DNA of 64,000 nt from NCBI GenBank assembly GCA_948567375.1, contig OX419757.1, positions 11,656,001 to 11,720,000 on the forward strand, in the 5' to 3' direction. Below the pieces are notes generated by a model. The model did not search any database. It was not told where the DNA came from and saw only the letters and a list, made by a program, of their open reading frames with translations. The first letter of the stretch is position 1. Every line of letters begins with the position of its first letter. Origin of the DNA: Lunularia cruciata (taxonomy: Eukaryota > Streptophyta > Marchantiopsida > Lunulariales > Lunulariaceae). Position numbers and translations under genes: made by a program. Shown one piece after another: positions 56,121-64,000 of the stretch.

Positions 56121-58751
56121 TATTCCCCCACCACTAGTTGGTGATATCCTCATTGCCAATGAAGCTTTGAACTCTTGGATGGCCTTTCGTGCATTTTGGA
56201 GGTGAGAAAGAGGTTCCCATGTGGTATCATAAAAGGGATACCATTTCCAAAGGACCTTGTACTCCGTATGTTGTTGGCGGTCTTGTTGAATATGGCGACG
56301 TGCAAGGATGAAATCAACTTCATACTCCTCATGATCATTGATAGGGAAAGGAGGAGGAGGAGGTTGGACTTGAGAGGAAAAGGAAGAGGGGTTAGGAACA
56401 AAGGGTTTCAACTTGGAAACATGAAAGACAAGATGGAATACGCATGTGACAAGGCAAGGCAAGTTGATAAGCAATAGGAAAGACAATTTGGATGACATCA
56501 AAGGGTCATATCCGATTAAGAGCAAGTTTAAAAACTTGGGTATCAAGTGGGAGAGGGAGGTTACTAGAGGATAGCATGACTTTATCACCAACTTCAAAGG
56601 TGAGATCACGATGATGGAGGTCTGCATATTGTTTTTGATGATTCTGAGCAATAAGGAGGTGAGATTTGGCTTGTTAGAGAGATTGGGATATAGTGGTCAA
56701 GAATGTTGAAGTATGAGGAACTTGAGATGGAGGGGGAGCAAGAAGAGAATCTGGAACAAGTGAATCCTAGCCAAAATTGAGAAAGAAAGGAGAAAATCTA
56801 GTGCTTGCTTGTTTGGAATTGTTGTAGGCAAATTTTGTAGCTGCAAGACATTCATCCCAATTGGTATGGTGGACATTGATAAAGGCACCCAGCATATCCT
56901 CCAATGTACAATTTGTACATTTGGTTTGTCCATCAATTTGAGGATGATAGGCCATAGACAAAGCAAGCTTGGTGTTGAGTATCTAGAAGAGTGCTTGCCA
57001 AAACTTCCCAATAAATCAAAGATCATGGTTGGAGAAGAGTACACATGGCATCCCATGATGTTTGAAGACATTGTCAAAGTAGATTTACGCTAAGGTTGGA
57101 GCATTTATGGTATCATAGGTTGGTGCCAAGTGGATTTTCCCTAAACCCTAAACCCACAAACACTACAATTGTTGTGTGTCCTTGCTTTGTCTTGGGCAAG
57201 GATGTGATGAGATCCAAGCTCACATGCTCCTATTGAGCAAATAGAATGGCAAGTGGTTGAAGGAGTCCATTCGGCTTTTGGTTGTTGGCCTTGTTATGTT
57301 GGCAGCTCTTACACAATTGGACAAATTCTCGAACATCTTGTGTCATGTTGGGCCACCACCATTGGCATTGGAGGGTACCTAAGGTCTTGTCCATAACCAT
57401 GTGACTAGCTATGGATAAATCATGGGCTTCTTGAAGGCACACAAGTTGAAGATCACCTTTGGCTAGAACAAAGATCCGGTCCTCATAGAATAGAAGGCCC
57501 TCCTTGATGGAGAAGGTGTTGTACTCCTTGTTACATGTTGTAAGGCAACCAAGTACCATTTGGAAGAAGAGATCTTGTTGTAGAGTTGACTAAAACTTGT
57601 TTTGGACCTTGGAGTCAATTGACACCGTTGTAATTGTTGTTGTGATGAGAGGAAGAGATTTCAAATCAGATTGTCATGATAAAGCATCAAAGATAACATG
57701 GAATTGATATGGTTTGTACTCAAGTTTGATGTCAAACAATTGGAGTTGTTCTTCCCATTGATGATGTCTACTCTTCATGTGTTCCAAGTGCAACAATGGT
57801 TTGTGATCAGTTTGCATGATCACTTGTTTCCCCAAGAAGTAATGCCTTCATACCTTGGTGGCATATACCATTGCAAGTTGTTCTTGATCTCAAGCAAAGT
57901 AGTTTCTTTCAACCGTATTGAGTCAACGAGACACAAAGGCAATGGGATGTAGTCCATCTGGGAATTCTTGTTGCAACACGGCTCCAATTGCAAAGTTAGA
58001 AGCATCAAAATCAACCACACAAGGTAGCTGTTGAAGAATGGGGAGGATCATACTGTTGAAGAATGGGCCATGAAGACACCATATGTTTCAACTTCTGGAA
58101 TGCTTCTTTGTGCTTGGTGGTCCATTGGAAGCTTGAGTCCTTCTCCAAGAGGTCAGTCAATGATGTAGCCACATGAGCATAATAATGGATGAACCGTTAG
58201 TAAAAATTGGCCAGTCCATTAAATGCTCGTACTTCTATAGCATCCTTTGGAGTAGGCCAATTAATAATGGCCTTGATTTTCTCCTCTTCCATCTTGACCC
58301 CCTCCGATGAGATCTTGTGCTCCAAGAAAGAAACTTCCTTTTGCCAAAAGGTACACTTTGACTTCTTGTAGTAAAATTTCCATTGTCATAGTAGTCTTAA
58401 GACTTCTCACACGTGATTCACATGTTTTGCCTCTATCTTGCTATAAATTAAGATATCATCCAAGAACACCACCACATACCAATCCAATAGTCCATCCAAC
58501 ACCCAATGCATCTAATCCATGAAGACTGTTGGAGTATTAGTGAGCTTGAAAGGTAGAACTTTCCACTCAAAATGCCCATACCTTGTGCGAAAGGCCATTT
58601 TTTGCACATCCTCCCTATCAATGTGGATTTGCCAATAGCCTTTGCAAAGATCCAATTTGGAAAAGTTTTGTGCTCTACTCAACTGATCAAGCAAGTCATC
58701 AATCCGAGGCAAGGGATATGCATTCTTCATTGTTTGCTTATTGAGTCCACG
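56121..58751 (-). pseudogene. pol: pol of family D, minus copy, with chromodomain
   Basis: RT fragment 58512-58730 ([13 protein letters not shown], then [10 protein letters not shown]). RNase H remains lie near 57600-58050. Integrase HHCC domain is in 57230-57559 and the core near 56697-57200 (SMAYHPQIDGQTK). The chromodomain at 56157-56333 keeps aromatic cage candidates (Tyr in EEYEVD, WKWYPFYDTTWEP), which in the family bind methylated histone H3. Frameshifts separate these blocks. Confidence 0.88.
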
Positions 58752-59490
58752 TGTAATACCAAGAGCTAGCCATATGATCTAGATGTGAAATTTGGTTTGG
58801 TAACATCTAGAATGATGTTATACATGATGGTCAAAATAGATAAGATAGAAGTATCACCAAAAGAATACTTCTACTAATAGGGGAGAAACCAAAATAGACT
58901 TGAGAACCTTAGAACCAATAGCTAGACATATGATTTTAAGGTGAGAATTGGTTTGGTAACATCTAGAAGGATGTTACACATGATGGACTAAACAGATCAG
59001 AAGAGGTATCACCAAAATGGGACTTCTACTAATAGAGTAGGAACCAAAATATGCTTGAAATCTTTGAAGGCAATTTTGGAGGCCTAAATAGATGAATTAG
59101 GCCTCATAAATGTGCGACTCCCCCCCCCCAACAAAGGCATGGCTGTCCTTCCTTCCCCCCTGCTTTGTCTTGTCAAGAGCTTTCCAACGGTACCTTACTC
59201 ATGTGATTTTGAGATTCCTACAAGAAGATTCCCTAAAAGATTCCTTCTGGTCAAAGCTTGTTTGACCAACCAGATAGGACCTAGACCAGACATGTCACCT
59301 GTCCAAGTAAGTAATCCAAGGGTGGAGCTTGCTGACATGTCACCTATTTGTGTCCCTAATCCTATGGTGGAGCTTCCTTGGAGGAGATCCTCTTTGTCTA
59401 TATAATAAAGAGAAGGTGCTCCTTTGGGGTATCAAATGTTTGAGTGTGCAATCTATGTTTTCTCTCTGCTCTTGTCCTCGGAGTATTACA
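58752..59490 (+). repeat. 5' LTR of A2
   Basis: 739 bp, TGTAATACC to ATTACA, with a C tract near 59119-59128 and TATATAATAA near 59399-59408. Left flank CCACG (58747-58751). Confidence 0.93.
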
Positions 59491-59491
59491 A

Positions 59492-59503
59492 TGGTATCAG
59501 AGC
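59492..59503 (+). other. Primer-binding site of A2
   Basis: TGGTATCAGAGC, an exact complement of the plant initiator tRNA-Met 3' end. Confidence 0.9.
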
Positions 59504-59630
59504 GAGTGTTTTAGTCCAAGAGAGTGGATCACCCCTCTTGGAATAGCACGAACTATTGAAACTGAGTAATTTGAGGTGGAGAACATAGAATAATCGCTAG
59601 GCTTAGGAAGGTCTTTAGAGAGCGGAGGGG

Positions 59631-59852
59631 ATGGATGCGCCGAGAGGACAATTTCCCGCACCTAGCTTTCTATGTTCAAACCCATTCCACATCAAGGTTA
59701 TGTACATCCATCGTGAGCAGATGAGGGTATTGCTAGTTTATCACTTTGGTGCAGAATTCATGGACAGAGTGATGAACTCACCAAACCCGGTGATTCTACT
59801 TGTGGTGATATATGACAGAGAGTGGGATTTGACAATCTACATTCTATTATGA
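59631..59852 (+). CDS. Leader ORFa of A2
   Basis: 73 intact codons, same length as in A1. MDAPRG start, NPFHIKVMYIHREQ, then HFG at residues 38-40 and 33 residues to the stop: Phe-3, Pro-13, ILLVV, Tyr-21, WDLTIY at 25-30. This is the best family A representative of the leader domain. Role unknown. Confidence 0.72.
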   Translation: MDAPRGQFPAPSFLCSNPFHIKVMYIHREQMRVLLVYHFGAEFMDRVMNSPNPVILLVVIYDREWDLTIYILL

Positions 59853-59862
59853 TAATATAGAT

Positions 59863-60060
59863 ATGAATATCCTAAATCCTCTCCCTTTCAACACTCAAGT
59901 AGAAATTCGTTATGTAGTGAGGCTGAAAGTGATGTTTAGAGATTTTGTGGTTAGGAATTTTGGTGAGGAGTATTATCAACAAGTGATAGCTTCCGAGATC
60001 CCAATCGTAGTTCCAATAGTTTGTGTGCCTTCTAGAGTGATTATATCGACTTTGTATTGA
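59863..60060 (+). CDS. Leader ORFb of A2
   Basis: 65 intact codons; starts 10 bases after the ORFa stop. FNTQVEIRYVVR, then RNFGEEYYQQV and PIVVPIV. In 31 residues after NFG it keeps Pro-13 and Pro-17, the latter shared with the family C leader. Ends 33 bp before the gag ATG. Probably a diverged duplicate of ORFa. Confidence 0.62.
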   Translation: MNILNPLPFNTQVEIRYVVRLKVMFRDFVVRNFGEEYYQQVIASEIPIVVPIVCVPSRVIISTLY

Positions 60061-60093
60061 AGTAGACATTAGCAATTGAGTGTTACAGGAACC

Positions 60094-61050
60094 ATGGATC
60101 CGCAATTGCAAGAGCTGGTGCAAGGAATGCAAGGGATGTTGAATGAATTTCGAGAGATTAAGATGACCATAGAAACATTACAAAGTCAAGTGCAGATCCT
60201 CAGGAACGATCAAGCCATGCAAGAAGAAGAGCCGTCTCAAAACCCAATACTTGTGACTGAAGAACTTGGAGAGGCACTCGTGCCTACAAACCCTATCAAC
60301 GATGAAGCCACATTGCTACTCCGGATGAAGAAGACTTGCAACATCAAACCTTATAGGGGGCAGCGTACGATGGGAGTAGTGGAAAACTAGATCTTGAGAA
60401 TGAATCAATATTTCCGATTGTTCTCAATAGAGATCACAAAGCATGTTGTAGGCGTGTTTTCATGTGGATACTTGACCGATAAAGCCTCACATGGTATGAT
60501 GCTTAGGAACAATCCATGCTGGCAAAGAGAAGGGAGGTCACATGGATAGCAATGCAAGAAGGACTGCTAAAGAATTTCCAATCGGTGGATTCTATGCAAA
60601 TGGCTCAAACTCGACTATGGGGATTGAGATAGAAGAATAGCGTACAAGAGTATGTGGAGGCACTTCTAGATCTACAAGTCGCAATTACCAACATGAGTCA
60701 AGCAGAGGCTCTCGACAATTTCAAATGAGGGTTGAAAGAGCGGATTTGCCAAGAAGTCATGGTGCAAAATCCTCGCACGGTATTTGAAGCCATTGCTTGT
60801 GCATAGAGAATACCAGGAGCATTAGATGGAGGTGAAGCAATAGTTCTACCTCAACATTATCGAGCAGAAATGCCACACATGGGTGGACCAGTACCAATGG
60901 AATTGGGCAACCTTTGATTCTGGGATCGAGGAGCACAACCGCTTCAAGGGGAGCGAGGCCGGGTAGAGAATGAAGAGATGGAGTTCCACGAGGAGAAGGG
61001 ACTTGAGGAGAACAACACTGTTGTTACAATTGTGGCCGTATTGGGTACTG
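60094..61050 (+). pseudogene. gag: gag of A2 (interrupted by C2)
   Basis: ATG at 60094 (MDPQLQELVQGM). A TAG near 60390 and frame changes follow; the capsid-like region is readable to about 60800. The CCHC knuckle begins near 61022 (CYNCGRIG) and is cut at 61050 by the family C LTR, between the third and fourth ligand positions. Confidence 0.85.
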
Positions 61051-61740
61051 TGAGCCGGCCTGTCTCTCACTAAGGATGAACCTCTGATGGCTATTATGGT
61101 AGCGCACCATGGACTAAGAAGGCAAGGAACCCCAACTCCATCATACTCCTCCAAGGCTAACACTCCAAGACTCAAGACATTGCTCACTAGAGAACTCAAT
61201 GAGAGAGAGATAGTTGCAAATGAAAGGATGATGAGTACCTCATCACTCCTTGTTTATATACTTGTGAAATAGTTACGTACCAAAGTTACTAATTACCGTA
61301 GTAACTCAAGTTACTAGACTAAAAGTCAAGTAAAGTCAAAAAGTAGAAAGGAATATCCATTCACATGGGCATATTCCCCTAAGCATGTGGTCTTATCTTG
61401 ACCCAACCACTAAAGCAAGGATTCCTTCACATGGGCTATCCTTGGACTAAAGAAGAATCCAAAACAAAAAGGCTTGCGGGCCCAAGAGTTCTCAACTCTT
61501 TCCCCAAAGCCAAACACCTAGGAATAATACCAAGTCAACACACTAAAATCCAAAATAGTGGTGCTCATCTTTTCTACTTCCTCTAAAGTAAGGTCCCATC
61601 TATCTTAGCTATGACTAACTTTAGCTAACCATGACTAATATAGAACCATCCTTTATCTCTATATAAATAATATCTCTTAAGTACTTGTAATACCAAGCTA
61701 AATATCACAATACCACACACATGCACAAATGGGTGTTACA
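61051..61740 (-). repeat. 3' LTR of C2
   Basis: 690 bp from TGAGCCGGCC to GTGTTACA. Preceded on the coding strand by a G-rich tract (GTCCGGGGGTAAA, 61741-61753). Left flank TACTG (61046-61050); the matching flank lies outside the window. Confidence 0.93.
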
Positions 61741-61788
61741 TTTACCCCCGGACTAAGTTTTCACTTTGTCCTCAAAGTGAAGGTCTCT

Positions 61789-63990
61789 CTACCTTCTATG
61801 GTACATCTTCAACTTATCATGGTTAATCCTATCAAAGTGTCTTCCTCCCAACTCCTTGAGATCATAAGTGTAATTTCCCCACACCTTCTCTACTATGAAA
61901 GGTCCAAAGTACTTAGGCAAAAACTTCTTTTGTACTCTCTTGAATCGAATGGAATCAAACAACATTACCCAATCACCTTCTTTGAAAGGCTCCACCTTCT
62001 TCTTGCCTTGCCTCTTGTCATAGCTCTCCTTTTGTTTCCTTTGGGCTTGCTCCACTCGAACCATAGCAACTACTCTTGCCTCTTCCAACTCCATGAGTTG
62101 ATCCTTCCTTGACTTCTCTGCATCACTTCCTTGTGCTTTCTTCAATCTCCTATGAATGCTTTGGAAGGTAGGAAGATCAAAGTGAATAGGTAAGGTAGAC
62201 TCAATACCATACACCAATTGGAATAGAGAATATCCAGTGGAAGTCTTCATGGTTGTCCTATACTCCCACAAAACTGCATGAATCCTCTTGTCCCAATGAT
62301 GTTTAGCCCCCTCCATTTCTGCATCTTTGGCCAACATCATGCACAAGGTCTGATTGGTTCTCTCTGCCAAGCCATTGGAATTTGGCTTATAGGATGTAGT
62401 TACTCTATGTGTGATAGAGAAATGTCGTAGCATGGCTGTAGTAATGCTTCCTGTAAACTCTCCTCCTCTATCAGAAACCAACTCCAAAGGGCATCCAAAC
62501 CTAGTGATAATGCGTTCATAAAGAAATCTACCCACTTCATCTTCATTCTTGTCCCTCAATGGTCTAGCCTCAACCCACTTGGTAAGGTAATCAGTAACTA
62601 CCACAATGTACCAATTGTTCCTTGGGGTTCTATTGAGAGGTCCTACAAAATCAATTCCCCACTTCTCAAAGGGTCCTAGCAATGGAATTGATCTAAGTGG
62701 TGGAGTGGATGTAGACTTTCTAGCAAAAGCTTGACAAACATGACAAGTTTTGCAATAATCAAGACAATCCTTGAAAATCCCTCTCCAATGGTAACCTGCA
62801 TCTAGAATCTTGAAAGCAGTCACCTTTCCTGCAAAGTGTCCTCCACATACTAAACCTTCATGAAACTCCTTTATGAGTAGGATAGACTCTTCCTTACCCA
62901 CTGCTCTTCGAAGTAGACCATCTGCTCCTTGGTGAAAAAGAATATCATCCACCATTGTGTAAGGTCTAGATCTTGCTGCAAGGGCCTTCCTCTCCCTAGC
63001 ATGCATCCCTTCTGGATAGTTACCTCTTGTCACAAAATCCACAATCTCCTTGTACTCCATTGGAACCTCTTGAGTGACTGAGATTGTCATGAGCTCCTCA
63101 TCCGGGAAGGAATCATCTACTGGCTCATCTCCATCATGATCATAGGCTCTAGATAACAAATCAGCATTTGCATGTTTCTTTCCTGGCCTATCCTCAATGG
63201 TGTAGTCATACTCAGACAAGAGAATCATCCACCTTGCTAGTCTCCCTTCAACATTAGGCTTGTTGAAGATGTACTTCAAAGCCTTGTGATCCGTGACAAT
63301 TGTGGCTTTCCCTCCAATCAAGTAGTGTCTAAACTTCTTGAGACCAAAGATCACTGCCAACCCTTCTCTCTCTGTGACAGAGTAGTTCTTCTCTGCTGAA
63401 ACCATCTGCCTACTAGCATAAGCTATTGGATGATCATGCCCATCTTGGTCTAATTGACTAAGAGTGCATCCTATAGCTACATTAGAAGCATCAGTGTAGA
63501 GGATGAAAGGCTTACTCCAATCAGGTTTAGCAAGAATTGGAGCTACAACAAGGGATTGCTTGAGCTCCTCAAAAGCTTTGAGAGCCTCCTTGTCTTCCAA
63601 AATCACCATGTAATCTACACCCTTCTTCATGTAGATGGTCAATGCATAAGCCTTGTTGGAAAATGAGAAGATGAACCTCCTATAGTACCCAACCATTCCC
63701 AAGAATTGGCGTAACTTTGTCAAGCTTGAAGGGAATGGAAGGTCTGAGATTTTCCTCACCTTCTCAGGATCAACTGCTATTCCATCCTTGGAGATGATGT
63801 GCCCCAAAAGTAGACCTTCTTCACATCCAAAAATGCACTTCTCTGGGTTGAGTGATGCATTTGCCTCATCCAAGCGTTGCAAGACTTTGATTAGGTGCTC
63901 AAAGTGCTCCTCCTTGCTCCCATAGACACAAAAGTCATCAATGAAATCTCTCACAAATTTCCCAATGAAAGGTTCAAATACCTTGTTCAT
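61789..63990 (-). CDS. pol: pol of C2: RT (part), RNase H, integrase, intact
   Basis: 733 unbroken codons; the frame continues past the window, so the first Met here is internal. RT active-site region FIDDFCVYG lies at residues 16-24 (DD codons 63934-63939). RNase H has the YTDASN motif near 170. The integrase zinc domain runs from HEGLVCGGH to CKTCHVC, and the DDE core reads WGIDFVGPL, LVSDRGGEF and GLAERTNQTL. The C-terminal basic region ends HDKLKMYHRR; no chromodomain. The enzymes copy element RNA to DNA and insert it. All catalytic residues seen are present, so this may be a recently active copy. Confidence 0.95.
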   Translation of the reverse strand: MNKVFEPFIGKFVRDFIDDFCVYGSKEEHFEHLIKVLQRLDEANASLNPEKCIFGCEEGLLLGHIISKDGIAVDPEKVRKISDLPFPSSLTKLRQFLGMVGYYRRFIFSFSNKAYALTIYMKKGVDYMVILEDKEALKAFEELKQSLVVAPILAKPDWSKPFILYTDASNVAIGCTLSQLDQDGHDHPIAYASRQMVSAEKNYSVTEREGLAVIFGLKKFRHYLIGGKATIVTDHKALKYIFNKPNVEGRLARWMILLSEYDYTIEDRPGKKHANADLLSRAYDHDGDEPVDDSFPDEELMTISVTQEVPMEYKEIVDFVTRGNYPEGMHARERKALAARSRPYTMVDDILFHQGADGLLRRAVGKEESILLIKEFHEGLVCGGHFAGKVTAFKILDAGYHWRGIFKDCLDYCKTCHVCQAFARKSTSTPPLRSIPLLGPFEKWGIDFVGPLNRTPRNNWYIVVVTDYLTKWVEARPLRDKNEDEVGRFLYERIITRFGCPLELVSDRGGEFTGSITTAMLRHFSITHRVTTSYKPNSNGLAERTNQTLCMMLAKDAEMEGAKHHWDKRIHAVLWEYRTTMKTSTGYSLFQLVYGIESTLPIHFDLPTFQSIHRRLKKAQGSDAEKSRKDQLMELEEARVVAMVRVEQAQRKQKESYDKRQGKKKVEPFKEGDWVMLFDSIRFKRVQKKFLPKYFGPFIVEKVWGNYTYDLKELGGRHFDRINHDKLKMYHRR

Positions 63991-64000
63991 GAACCGTTGG

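Larger units (their letters stand above)
55695..58751 (-). mobile_element. Ty3/gypsy chromovirus, family D, minus copy (5' part displaced)
   Basis: Reading the minus strand from 58730: RT, RNase H, integrase, chromodomain, polypurine tract and 3' LTR. Its 5' half is cut at 58751 by insertion of family A copy A2. It was itself inserted into the plus D copy at 55694. Confidence 0.9.
58752..61050 (+). mobile_element. Family A, copy A2 (5' LTR, leader ORFs, gag; interrupted)
   Basis: 5' LTR, primer-binding site, ORFa, ORFb and gag run to the zinc knuckle, which is cut at 61050 by family C copy C2. The rest presumably lies beyond the right edge. Better preserved than A1 in the leader region. Confidence 0.92.
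61051..64000 (-). mobile_element. Family C, copy C2 (continues past window edge)
   Basis: 3' LTR plus the 3' half of pol on the minus strand; the remainder is to the right. Inserted in the A2 gag. The LTR and pol closely match C1, but the pol frame is unbroken. Confidence 0.93.

Noticed and set aside
1-64000. tRNA, rRNA or snRNA genes
   Set aside because: No cloverleaf-compatible A and B box pair or rRNA/snRNA sequence was noticed by eye; the only tRNA-like sequences are retrotransposon primer-binding sites.

Overview
This window is a repeat-dominated piece of a land-plant nuclear genome. The evidence is plant-type Ty3/gypsy elements (chromoviruses plus a non-chromodomain lineage), an ankyrin protein with a PGG-type membrane domain, and a six-exon polyprenol (steroid 5-alpha) reductase gene with GT-AG introns. 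I cannot name the species. Very old, nested, methylation-decayed elements around sparse genes suggest a large, slowly purged genome; a non-flowering plant is possible but not shown.

Layout. 1-6316: plus-strand chromovirus, family A (copy A1), its 5' LTR cut by the window edge. 6317-16177: head-to-tail array of minus-strand units (family B) with a small leader ORF and a zinc-knuckle gag but no visible pol; A1 sits in this array. 16178-17818, 25889-26685 and 27419-29240: remains of one or more unidentified, partly coiled-coil coding regions, split by a minus-strand gypsy element of family C (18089-25888) and a family A solo LTR (26686-27418). 29716-30562: duplicated sequence upstream of the ankyrin gene (30738-33293). 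34325-34998: Tigger/pogo-like transposase relic fused to a 5'-truncated family A copy (34999-36654). 36655-40191: non-coding, with short tandem repeats. 40192-43446: polyprenol reductase on the minus strand. 45071-48056: RLE-type non-LTR retrotransposon on the minus strand. 49170-50026: another decayed coiled-coil ORF. 50880-64000: a four-layer nest: plus-strand family D chromovirus, interrupted by minus-strand D, interrupted by family A (copy A2), interrupted by family C (copy C2) with an intact pol that runs off the window.

The most interesting observation is a small protein encoded just after the primer-binding site, upstream of gag, in families A, C and D and also present in family B. In all six readable copies the distance from an (H/R/K)-(F/L)-(G/E) motif to the stop codon is exactly 33 codons, with Pro at position 13, Tyr at 21, Trp at 25 and Tyr at 30 largely kept, although gag and LTR sequences of these families are unrelated by eye. 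Family A has a second, diverged copy of the domain in tandem, and in copy A1 the two are joined by an overlapping TGATG stop-start. I know of no described family matching it. All homology calls were made by reading the translations; no database search was run.
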